Below are positions 32,666 through 40,546 of a stretch of 52,083 bases of DNA, one piece after another (position 1 is the stretch's first letter; each line of letters begins with the position of its first letter). The notes beneath the pieces are model-generated. The model was not told the origin of the DNA and searched no databases. It saw nothing but the letters and a program-made list of their open reading frames with translations. This DNA comes from Actinomycetes bacterium (GTDB lineage Bacteria > Actinomycetota > Acidimicrobiia > Acidimicrobiales > JAKAVM01), in NCBI GenBank assembly GCA_021827485.1, contig JAKAVM010000066.1:1-52083 (forward strand), read 5' to 3'. Both the position numbers and the translations under genes were made by a program.

Positions 32666-34626
32666 AGTGTATCTGCTACGATCCGTACGCCTTCATAATC
32701 AACCATGGAAACTTCAATATCAGCAATTTTGGAAGATATATGTTGAAGACACGACTGCTTGGCCAGATAACAAAGTTTTTGTAGCGGCTCAGTCTCTCCA
32801 GTATCAATACAAGTTTCGTAAAAGTGGCGCGCAGTAGTGGTTTCGGTAGCAGATTGCTTTACTCGATCTGATGCTCCAACTGAGTTAGCGACTTCTTGGA
32901 GGAAGCTAGTATCGATCTCGGATCTGTGGAAATGTGTCATCATGATTCCTGTAGCGATTTTGGCGATTTTACCTGACATTGCATAAAAACGAATTGATTC
33001 AAATTTTAGTGAGGCCGCTTTGCGCAGAGCTATACCGATAAAGTCCCCAACTTCTACAAAACACACCTTGTCTAAGCTACGGTGTTGAGCTAGTGCACAT
33101 TTTTCTGAACGGTGACCGGTCGCCAAAATGATTTCATTTTCACCTTGCTGTGATGCAACTTGCAGTTGTTGGACTATTGAGGCGCGATATGCAGCAGTAG
33201 AAAAGGGCTTGACAACACCCGTGGTCCCTAATATGGATATGCCTCCAACGATACCAAGTCGATCATTAGTAGTTTCTTGCGCCATTGCCACACCTCCTGG
33301 GACACTGACCTCAAGATAGATAGGAAGATCTGTAATCTCTCGAACTTCTTTAGTAATCATTGATCTTGGAACCGGGTTGATAGCAGGTTTATTCACTTCA
33401 ATACCGAGTCCTGGTTTGGTTACGGTTCCAACCCCTTCACCAGCTCCAATATAAAGCGTTTGGTCAAGCTGAATAGCTCTGCTCAAAACATCGGGCCTGT
33501 CTAGGGCACCTTCATTTCCGATCAAGGTAGCCGTTACGGTAATCCGTGCTCCATCAGTACAATCAGGGTCGTCTCCAGCGTCTTTTACAACGGTTGCCTG
33601 GCGAAATCGCTTATCAATCCGGCTACTCGATTCGGATTCAACTTTGAAGTCTACTTTAGTGCCTTTGGGGAGAGTAATAGTTATGCTGTTGGGAAGTTGT
33701 CCACTTATCAGGGCAAGAGTGGCTGCCTTTGCAGCAGCGCAGGCACATGCTCCAGTGGTCCAACCCGAACGCAGACTTTTCTTTTTCTGAGCAACTTGAG
33801 GTGCCAGCTCAGGTTCGTGTGTTCGTCGGGCACTAGGTCGCCCTTGAGTTGTACCAGCCAAGGATCGTTTCCTGAATGTGTGAGAAAAGTTCGGGGAATA
33901 GAGATGACTTCGACCAATATTGTTTTCGTTTGGAGTAACGACAGGTCCTACAATGACTAAGCAAGTAAGGCGAGAGTCAAGTTCCTTCATAGTTTTCGCT
34001 AAGTTTGCTAGCGTTGTTACCTTAAACCGTTCATCTTCCCAGCTGGCGCGTACGACAACGCAAGCAGGGGTGTCGGGACTATAGCCCGAGCCATCTGCCA
34101 ACAATGAATCTTGAAGCTGTTTAGGTTTGGCGCCGGAGAGAAATATCGCCATTGTTGTACCATGCTTTGCAAATTCAGAGACAGACTCTTTGCTAGGCAT
34201 TGACTTAGAGGTTCTATCGGCAAATCTAGTGAGGATAACGCTCTGGGAGAGTTGGGGCACAGTTAGCTCAATGCCAGCAAGAGCGCAGGCCCCAGCTAGG
34301 GAGGAGACACCTGGGACGATTTCATAATCAATTCCGTTTCTGTCACACCAAAGCATCTGTTCGTAAAGGGCACCATATATAGATATATCGCCGCAGTGGA
34401 GGCGAACTATATTGTGATGGCAGTGCTCTGAGTATAACTTTGTTACATCTTCCAAAGTCATCCCGGCCGAGTCAAATATTAGGGCTTTACTATTCGCAAA
34501 TTCCAGAACGGATTGTGAAACCAAAGAAGATGCCCAGATAATTACGTTAGCCTGCTCAATAGCTCGAACAGCTCGAATGGTTAGTAGATCTGATGCCCCG
34601 GGCCCAGCCCCAACAAAGTAAATCAT
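32644..34626 (-). CDS. cbiD: CobM-CbiD fusion: precorrin-4 C11-methyltransferase and cobalt-precorrin-5B C1-methyltransferase
   Basis: 660 residues, two enzymes. CobM/CbiF part (1-250): MIYFVGAGPGASDLLTIRAV, LHCGDISIYGALYEQM and YEIVPGVSSLAGACALAGIE. A hydrophilic linker follows (HEPELAPQVAQKKKS). CbiD part (from about 284): LRSGWTTGACACAAAKAATL, VVKDAGDDPDCTDGARI, GEGVGTVTKPGLGIEVNKPA and NPVPRSMI. CobM methylates C-11; CbiD methylates C-1 in the early-cobalt route, replacing CobF. The start overlaps the cobI stop as ATGA. Fusing two non-sequential methylation steps may help channel intermediates; that is inference. Confidence 0.94.
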   Translation of the reverse strand: MIYFVGAGPGASDLLTIRAVRAIEQANVIIWASSLVSQSVLEFANSKALIFDSAGMTLEDVTKLYSEHCHHNIVRLHCGDISIYGALYEQMLWCDRNGIDYEIVPGVSSLAGACALAGIELTVPQLSQSVILTRFADRTSKSMPSKESVSEFAKHGTTMAIFLSGAKPKQLQDSLLADGSGYSPDTPACVVVRASWEDERFKVTTLANLAKTMKELDSRLTCLVIVGPVVTPNENNIGRSHLYSPNFSHTFRKRSLAGTTQGRPSARRTHEPELAPQVAQKKKSLRSGWTTGACACAAAKAATLALISGQLPNSITITLPKGTKVDFKVESESSSRIDKRFRQATVVKDAGDDPDCTDGARITVTATLIGNEGALDRPDVLSRAIQLDQTLYIGAGEGVGTVTKPGLGIEVNKPAINPVPRSMITKEVREITDLPIYLEVSVPGGVAMAQETTNDRLGIVGGISILGTTGVVKPFSTAAYRASIVQQLQVASQQGENEIILATGHRSEKCALAQHRSLDKVCFVEVGDFIGIALRKAASLKFESIRFYAMSGKIAKIATGIMMTHFHRSEIDTSFLQEVANSVGASDRVKQSATETTTARHFYETCIDTGETEPLQKLCYLAKQSCLQHISSKIADIEVSMVDYEGVRIVADTLGHSIHR

Positions 34627-35342
34627 GGCGTGTGGGTTAGTTTTATAATCATCGTGGAGAGATAGGAATAGTCCTTAGCAGAAAGGCGGCTTGGCTTGTC
34701 AATTCGTTCTCCTTCTAATCCCATTAGCTCTCCCGTAACGAAGCTTGCATCCAAATCAGAAGCTTCCATCAAATCAGCAATTTGCCTAAAATATTTTCCG
34801 CCTTTATATACGACGATTGTATCAAAGTTGGATTCCATAGCCATTGAGACGCAGTCCAGATCTTGTATTGCCGTTACAAGTGCGAGAGTTTCTTTATTAT
34901 CAAGCAAGACAGTATTGGTTGCGGAGGCTAGATACTGAAATGCCATGATTCCAGGCGCACTTGCTATCAACGTCTCGGGACGATACTCTAGTACGGCACT
35001 CGATATCGACGTGAAGGTTGAAAATACATTTGGGTCGCCAAGAGTTATGAAGGCAACCTGTCGTTGATCGTCCAACCATCCACAGATAGTTTTTGCACAT
35101 TCACTGTAACTATTAGTTGGATCGACACCTATCTCGATTAGAACTCGGTGAATTAGTAGGTCAGGCAATAGGGCCTTTACTGTCAATTCCGCTCGCCCTT
35201 CGGTTCCAGGATCAGCTGTTGGGGCGATAATTATGTCTGCCGACTTTAGAATATCGATCGCTTGAAGCGTCATGAGTTGGGGTATGCCTGGGCCAACCCC
35301 AACACCAATTAGTTCATAGGAAGGAAGACTTTTGGCTATCAT
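34623..35342 (-). CDS. cobI: Precorrin-2 C20-methyltransferase
   Basis: 239 residues; SAM-dependent methylation of C-20 of precorrin-2, the first dedicated corrin step. Signatures: YELIGVGVGPGIPQLMTLQA, VAFITLGDPNVFSTFTSISS (GDP motif) and IASAPGIMAFQYLASATNTV. The start overlaps the stop of the SGNH protein gene as ATGA, so translation is coupled to that unusual upstream gene. Confidence 0.92.
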   Translation of the reverse strand: MIAKSLPSYELIGVGVGPGIPQLMTLQAIDILKSADIIIAPTADPGTEGRAELTVKALLPDLLIHRVLIEIGVDPTNSYSECAKTICGWLDDQRQVAFITLGDPNVFSTFTSISSAVLEYRPETLIASAPGIMAFQYLASATNTVLLDNKETLALVTAIQDLDCVSMAMESNFDTIVVYKGGKYFRQIADLMEASDLDASFVTGELMGLEGERIDKPSRLSAKDYSYLSTMIIKLTHTP

Positions 35343-37684
35343 GCTGGTGTCGAAATGATCCCGATAATGTCGTTCACGGGAAAGATATTAGATTCTACTG
35401 GAGTGGCTTGACCATATCCGAAGATATAGCCAGATTGCGTTGCGAGCCAATATCCGGAGCCACCTGCGTAACAAGCTATTCCAACAATGGGAGACAAAGT
35501 CGAGCCTGAAGCGGAACCATAGAAAGAAGTCAGTCCCGATGGGCCAAAGCTAAAAACCCCACCATCCGAAGCGACCAGCCAATATCCGCTAGTTTCAGGA
35601 TCATAGGATATGGAGACAATTGGAGCCACAAGAGAAATACCACCCGTAGACCCATAAAACTGGGCATCGCCAAAAGCAAAAATGCCTCCGTCTGACGCGA
35701 CTTCCCAATAACCTTGTCCGTCGGGGGTTGCAGCTATAGCGACAATTGGTTTATCTAGAGGCCTCCCACCCATCGAACCAAAGAATTGGGCATCGCCATA
35801 AGAGTATACCGATCCATCAGAACCAACCATCCAGTATCCACCATCGGGATTTAGCGCTTTAGGTTCTAACTGTTGAATTTGGGGGAGCAGCCAGTTTGCA
35901 ATCCATTCACCTCCCGGGATCGAAAAGTGCACTCCGTCATCAGATCGTACCTCTACACCAGATATATATTGAGAGTATTGGCCGTTAGGGTCGACATATG
36001 CATTCAAGTCGATGACCGATACTTTAGATTGGAAGTCAGAAGCTATTTTGTATAACAGACTATTGTAATCGTCGACCCTTACTGGCTGGTCTTGATCATA
36101 AATCTGACCTGGTCCAGGTCCGGGTTCACTAAAGTATGGTGAAGTCAGAAGGACCAAGTGTGCACCTCGAGAAGTAAGAATTTCAGCTGCCTTGTATAGC
36201 TGGGAAAAGACGTAGCGCTGATAGGCAGGTTCCGTTATATTTGACATGGTCCCGTTGTAGAGTCTGTCAACCGTTTCCCATCTACCAGCAAATAGCATCA
36301 CTACGCTTGGATCATAGGTATTAATATCACTTTGCCAGAATTGCTCCAATTGAGGATTTGCCGGGCTAGGTAATCCGTTGCAGTTCCCATTTACATCCTG
36401 GCTTGTTCCATCTAGAACTATCGGTTGACCTTCTGTTACACCGCAACCTAAAATTCCCTCATTGTAGATCTCCATTCCGTACCAATCTGCTGTTGCAGCA
36501 AGTCCAATGCCCATCGTATTAGCCATTGAATCACCGACTAAGAGAATTGGGGCATGACCCGTAGTACTAAGCGGTGGAGAATACGACGAACTCCAAGTGA
36601 GACCCGCGTTGTCAGTTGTCAGTATATTGCCGCTGCCTCCCGAAGCAAAACAAACCTGGGAGGAGGGACATGAAACTCCTAAGTAGTTATCTACAATTGG
36701 CAGCTTCGAAAAGCTCCAGTTAAGCCCACCATTGGCAGTAGTTGCTATAAGCTGCCCAGTACCCACTGCGACACAATTCGAAGTTGAGGCACACGATAGA
36801 GCCCATAGTGCTTGTTGATATAAGTTTGTGGTTCCTGGTAAAGCCACATTGAAATTTGCTCCTGAATCTTGGCTGGTTACTATTGCACTTCCGCTACCAA
36901 CTGCTACGCATTGCGACGGTGATGGACAATTTACGCCAAAGAATCCTTCTACTAAATTAATGGATGTTTGGGTCCAGTTGAGTCCACCATTGTCAGTAAC
37001 TGTAATTGAGTTTGAATTGGATCCTGCGATGCAAATTGATACAGTAGGACACGATATTGAATAGTAGGAATTAGTAGTTCCTGATACTTGTGTACTCCAG
37101 TTAGCGCCCCCATTTATTGTTGAGAGTATGACTCCGTTATCTCCGCCAACCCAACACTGAGTTGAGCTTGGGCAAGAAATAGAAAATAGCATCTGTGTAG
37201 TGCCTGAGTCCTGCTGCGTCCAAGTGCCCCCAAAGTTATCAGTCATAATAATTGTCCCTGATTCACCAACTGCCCAACACTGCTGGCTAGTAATGCAAAG
37301 TACTCCATAAAGTAGTTCATTTATGCCCGAATCGAATCGCGACCACGACTGGCCTCCGTCATTGGTAGTAAATCCAGATCCGGTGGATCCTACGGTCATA
37401 CAATGTAATACATCCGAACACGAGATAGTGGATAAAGTATATGGAGTTGTATTTCCGAGAGAGGTGGCTAAACTGGTTCGTGAATCGAGCGCGCCGCCGC
37501 CAGGAAGAGTTTGCGAAGACATCGCGGCGCTGTAACCACGAGTTTGCGAAGACATCGCAGCGTTGTAACCACGAGTTTGCAAAGACATCGCGGCGCCAGG
37601 ATCGGTGTTAATTGCAGTGAAGCCCGCCATTACAAGGGCTGCTATAAACCAATTGATCGATTGTCTTGGGATCCAACGTAACAT
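35339..37684 (-). CDS. Secreted protein: seven Ycf48-like blades, SGNH hydrolase-like domain, four GYW repeats
   Basis: ATG 37684 follows the cobB stop by two bases; a TTG at 37693 would overlap it. The N-terminus (MLRWIPRQSINWFIAALVMA) is a signal peptide. Then three 11-residue repeats (AAMSSQTRGY), then seven Ycf48/BNR-like blades with Cys pairs (ISCPSSTQCWVGGDNGVILS, WSTQ). A middle domain of the SGNH type has ILLVGDSMANTMG (about residue 381) and DGVHFSIPGGEWIAN (about 583, DxxH), with a usual Ser and His/Asp; LFAGRWETVDR lies between. The C-terminus has four GYW repeats and no anchor. It lies tightly between cobB and cobI, so it is transcribed and probably translated with the B12 enzymes. 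A role in corrinoid or cobalt handling at the surface is only speculation. Confidence 0.85.
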   Translation of the reverse strand: MLRWIPRQSINWFIAALVMAGFTAINTDPGAAMSLQTRGYNAAMSSQTRGYSAAMSSQTLPGGGALDSRTSLATSLGNTTPYTLSTISCSDVLHCMTVGSTGSGFTTNDGGQSWSRFDSGINELLYGVLCITSQQCWAVGESGTIIMTDNFGGTWTQQDSGTTQMLFSISCPSSTQCWVGGDNGVILSTINGGANWSTQVSGTTNSYYSISCPTVSICIAGSNSNSITVTDNGGLNWTQTSINLVEGFFGVNCPSPSQCVAVGSGSAIVTSQDSGANFNVALPGTTNLYQQALWALSCASTSNCVAVGTGQLIATTANGGLNWSFSKLPIVDNYLGVSCPSSQVCFASGGSGNILTTDNAGLTWSSSYSPPLSTTGHAPILLVGDSMANTMGIGLAATADWYGMEIYNEGILGCGVTEGQPIVLDGTSQDVNGNCNGLPSPANPQLEQFWQSDINTYDPSVVMLFAGRWETVDRLYNGTMSNITEPAYQRYVFSQLYKAAEILTSRGAHLVLLTSPYFSEPGPGPGQIYDQDQPVRVDDYNSLLYKIASDFQSKVSVIDLNAYVDPNGQYSQYISGVEVRSDDGVHFSIPGGEWIANWLLPQIQQLEPKALNPDGGYWMVGSDGSVYSYGDAQFFGSMGGRPLDKPIVAIAATPDGQGYWEVASDGGIFAFGDAQFYGSTGGISLVAPIVSISYDPETSGYWLVASDGGVFSFGPSGLTSFYGSASGSTLSPIVGIACYAGGSGYWLATQSGYIFGYGQATPVESNIFPVNDIIGIISTPA
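37494..37594 (-). repeat. Three 33-bp repeats near the signal peptide of the SGNH protein
   Basis: Three units of GAGTTTGCGAAGACATCGCG-type sequence (33 bp, the last partial), encoding AAMSSQTRGYN/S. In frame, at the predicted start of the mature protein. Confidence 0.85.
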
Positions 37685-37686
37685 TG

Positions 37687-39156
37687 TTAACAATTTCTAA
37701 TTTGTGAGGCATTCACACAACTTCTTACAAAGTTTTCCGCTGGGAGAGTATTCGAACCTAAATGTAGATGCAAGTAGCTAGCAAAAAGGCTAGGAGATGC
37801 GTATCCGCAGTAATCTTGAAAGTTCCGCCCGGTGACGGTGAGTCCACTGCCTTGAGGCTCAATGTTGGAGTAGTGAAACTCGTGTCCAAGCAATTTGGTT
37901 CCACTAACGCCGATTGGGCAATCCGCTTGGAGCTGGGCTCGGCGATAACCTAAGATAAGCTTGACTGACATGCTAACGGATGCGTCTATTACGCCACTCA
38001 TGGGAACTGAGTCTAAAGACTTTGCTAACCAAGCCATTCCTCCGCACTCAGCCCAGATCGGCATTCCGGAACTTGCAGCATTGGCTAGTGAGCGATTCAG
38101 GCTTATGTTGCCTCCCAATTCCTTGGCATATGTCTCTGGGAACCCTCCGCCTATTAGCAATCCTTGAACACCAATAGGTAGAGTTTCATCGGATAGCGGA
38201 TTGAATTCAACTATCTCTGCCCCAGCATTTTGGAGCTGTTCAATATTGTCTTGATAGAGAAAAGAGAATGCCGGTCCACTTGCAACACCTATTTGGACAT
38301 TACCGACAAAGTCAGCTTGAGGTGGGGGAGATGTCTGGATGGAGCTTGCCTGAATAGCTAGTTTATATATTGCATCAAGATCCAAAGACTCTTCAATAGC
38401 TCCTGCCAGTACATCCAGGGAGCTAGAGATTGTCTCGGGGTGTTCGACTACAGGAATTAACCCTAAATGGCGGTCGCGCCAGTGAAATCGCTCATCACGA
38501 TATAGAATTCCAAGTATCGGAACAGGCGTCGAAGATAGGCTCTCAACTAGGAGCTGTGCGTGTGACGAGTTAGCAACTTTATTCAAGATAATTCCGACGA
38601 TTGAAGGTTTCGAAATGGACACTTCGTTTGTGTTCTCATTTTCTATAGTGCTCTTATGGGCGTTCGATTGATCTTTCTGATCTTCCTGATCTTTATGGCC
38701 ATCCGCCTGGAAGTAATGCGAACCGCTTGGATGATGGTCTAGAAAACCCCGGACTAACGCAACCACGCTTTGACCAAGATTTGAGCAGTCGACCACCAAA
38801 AGTACCGGCGAATCAGTCAAGTCGGCAATAGATGCAGTAGACGCACTTGGCCCATTGATAACCGCTCCGTCAAAAAGCCCCATTACCCCTTCTATAATAA
38901 GGATAGATGAACTTCCAAACGCTCTAGCTGCAAGTGGAAGAATAGCGTCGGAACCACAGATCCATTCGTCGAGATTTCTAGGTAGTTGTCCTGTGGCCAG
39001 GCAGTGATATCCAGGATCGATAAAGTCAGGTCCAACTTTTGCACTCGACACCGACAAAGACCTCTTTCGTAAAGCCGCCATCAATCCAGTTGCAACAGTA
39101 GTTTTTCCGGATCCAGAGTGGGTCCCGGCTATGACTAATCTAGGACCGAGTTTCAG
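37687..39156 (-). CDS. cobB: Cobyrinic acid a,c-diamide synthase, CTG start
   Basis: Amidates the a and c side chains with glutamine and ATP. The first ATG (39084) would remove the ATP-binding loop. The same frame upstream reads LGPRLVIAGTHSGSGKTTVA with the Walker A GTHSGSGK, and the only space before the in-frame stop leaves CTG at 39156. That CTG overlaps the cobO stop as CTGA, mimicking the ATGA couplings elsewhere in the operon. Other signs: KVGPDFIDPGYH, EGVMGLFDG and the glutamine amidotransferase Cys in IWAECGGMAWLAKSL. An insertion rich in Asp/Lys/Gln (HKDQEDQKDQSNAHKS) lies between domains. About 489 residues, normal for CobB/CbiA. Confidence 0.9.
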   Translation of the reverse strand: MKLGPRLVIAGTHSGSGKTTVATGLMAALRKRSLSVSSAKVGPDFIDPGYHCLATGQLPRNLDEWICGSDAILPLAARAFGSSSILIIEGVMGLFDGAVINGPSASTASIADLTDSPVLLVVDCSNLGQSVVALVRGFLDHHPSGSHYFQADGHKDQEDQKDQSNAHKSTIENENTNEVSISKPSIVGIILNKVANSSHAQLLVESLSSTPVPILGILYRDERFHWRDRHLGLIPVVEHPETISSSLDVLAGAIEESLDLDAIYKLAIQASSIQTSPPPQADFVGNVQIGVASGPAFSFLYQDNIEQLQNAGAEIVEFNPLSDETLPIGVQGLLIGGGFPETYAKELGGNISLNRSLANAASSGMPIWAECGGMAWLAKSLDSVPMSGVIDASVSMSVKLILGYRRAQLQADCPIGVSGTKLLGHEFHYSNIEPQGSGLTVTGRNFQDYCGYASPSLFASYLHLHLGSNTLPAENFVRSCVNASQIRNC

Positions 39157-39752
39157 TATTCAATACCCTTCTTTGCGCCTATCCCTTGATCGTAGGCGTG
39201 TTTCACTTTTTTCATTTCGGTCACGGTGTTAGCTATGTCAACTAGCTCTTGAGGACAATCTCGGCCAGTTATCACTACGTTAGTTTTAGGCGAACGATTC
39301 CTAATGGCTTCACAAACCTCTGAAAGTTCAACCCAGCCATACTTGATAGCGTAGGTCATCTCATCAAGTATCAATAAATCGTACTCACCTGAGGCTAATT
39401 TTTCAGCAGAGCGTCTCCAGGCTGCCTGGCCTTTGTTGGCAGTTTCTTCAAGGTTAGTCGATTCCCAGGTAAAGCCATCTCCAAGTGTTGCCCATTCGAT
39501 TCCTAGATGATCCGCGAGTTTTCGTTCTCCGGTTTTCCACTTACCACCCTTGATGAATTGGATAACTCCTATCTGCCATCCCCTTGCCCATCCCCTGACC
39601 ATAATCCCAAAAGCGGCGGAGGATTTGCCCTTGCCGTGGCCGGTATTGATTAGCACCAGTGACTGTGGTCTGGGCTTCTTGGCGGATAGAGCTGGTATCG
39701 CACCTGTATGCGCACCACTCACTGATGCATTCGGCTCTAGTTTCTCGCTCAT
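39153..39752 (-). CDS. cobO: Corrinoid adenosyltransferase (BtuR/CobA type)
   Basis: Adds the adenosyl group of ATP to reduced cobalt. ATG 39752 (MSEKLEPNASV) is chosen; the open frame reaches 39857 but would cover the divergent cobU leader. Signatures: Walker A NTGHGKGKSSAAFGIMVRGW, VIQFIKGGKWKTGERKLADH, LLILDEMTYAIKYGWVELSE and NVVITGRDCPQELVDIANTV. The stop overlaps the CTG start of cobB. First gene of the minus-strand cob operon. Confidence 0.92.
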   Translation of the reverse strand: MSEKLEPNASVSGAHTGAIPALSAKKPRPQSLVLINTGHGKGKSSAAFGIMVRGWARGWQIGVIQFIKGGKWKTGERKLADHLGIEWATLGDGFTWESTNLEETANKGQAAWRRSAEKLASGEYDLLILDEMTYAIKYGWVELSEVCEAIRNRSPKTNVVITGRDCPQELVDIANTVTEMKKVKHAYDQGIGAKKGIEY

Positions 39753-39827
39753 TTGAGCCACTTTACTATTACTTTTGTAAAATAGGACAGGCCGATTCTT
39801 TTGGGGTTGCCAAGTGGGGCTGATCGA

Positions 39828-39847
39828 AGCTTTTTGCCCAAAAAGCT
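39828..39847. promoter_or_regulatory. Perfect inverted repeat in the cobO-cobU divergent region
   Basis: AGCTTTTTG-CC-CAAAAAGCT, flanked by CGA and TCG-like bases, stands in the 135-base space between the two divergent operons. It could be a regulator site controlling both directions or a hairpin in the cobU leader. No cobalamin riboswitch B12-box was seen here. Confidence 0.4.
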
Positions 39848-39887
39848 CTTCGAGCAACGTGTGGGGTCTACGCGTTATGCTAAAGCC

Positions 39888-40448
39888 ATGCTTTCGGTCA
39901 TTTTAGGAGGAGCTAGATCAGGAAAATCAGAGCTGGCAGAGCTGCAAGCTTGTGAGTTTGAGAGATCTTTAGGGCAAGACCTAGCTCAAATGCGCAAAGG
40001 GTTTGATTTGGTGCCAAAAGTTACCTACCTAGCCACGGGCAAGGTTACTGATGGAGAGATGGCAGTTCGAATTGATGCCCATAGGCGCAGGAGGCCACAA
40101 CGATGGGAGACGCTAGAGATTACGGGCGTCTCTGAATTGATTTCAAGTGTATTTAGGACCGAAGGAGTAATTTTGATAGATTCGCTAGGGTCCTGGTTGG
40201 CCGGGTTGGAAAGTTATAATCTTGACTACGCAGATATTGGTAGAGCGCTAAGACTTCGCAAAGGTCACAGCGTAGTAGTTTCTGAAGAAGTAGGGCTGGG
40301 AGTTCATCCGTCTTATCAGTCAGGTATGGCTTTTCGAGATGCACTTGGAGACTTGAATCGTTACATTGCTGGCCTGGCAGATCAAGTTTGGTTTGTCGTT
40401 GCTGGTATCCCAATGAAAATTGGTGGACTCGATTCGAAATCGAGTTAG
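39888..40448 (+). CDS. cobU: Adenosylcobinamide kinase / adenosylcobinamide-phosphate guanylyltransferase
   Basis: Phosphorylates adenosylcobinamide and attaches GMP. ATG 39888 (MLSVILGGARSGKSELAE) places the Walker A GGARSGKS at the very N-terminus as in the family; the open frame to 39801 is not needed. Further motifs: VTYLATGKVTDGEMAVRIDA and HRRRRPQRWETLE (nucleotide-binding), ILIDSLGSWLAGL and VVVSEEVGLGVHP. Length 186 is typical. It opens the plus-strand cob operon. Confidence 0.93.
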   Translation: MLSVILGGARSGKSELAELQACEFERSLGQDLAQMRKGFDLVPKVTYLATGKVTDGEMAVRIDAHRRRRPQRWETLEITGVSELISSVFRTEGVILIDSLGSWLAGLESYNLDYADIGRALRLRKGHSVVVSEEVGLGVHPSYQSGMAFRDALGDLNRYIAGLADQVWFVVAGIPMKIGGLDSKSS

Positions 40449-40451
40449 TAG

Positions 40452-40535
40452 AGGACACAGGGAGTAGGGCACAGGAGACAGGGCGTAGGGCACAGGAGAC
40501 AGGGCGTAGGTCACTTGGCGCAGGGCACAGGGTAG
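40452..40535 (+). repeat. Twelve tandem heptads between cobU and cobS
   Basis: Twelve successive 7-base units, consensus AGGGCAC with variants AGGAGAC and AGGGCGT, partly as a repeating 21-base set. The run is purine-rich and contains AGGAG twice. It ends 11 bases before the chosen cobS start. Confidence 0.9.
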
Positions 40536-40546
40536 AAAGTGGTTAT

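Noticed and set aside
39753-39857. Long N-terminal forms of CobO and CobU
   Set aside because: The two extensions overlap each other on opposite strands and add no conserved sequence.
39753-39887. Cobalamin riboswitch
   Set aside because: No B12-box-like sequence was recognised in this or other gaps of the cluster; a covariance search would be needed to exclude a divergent one.
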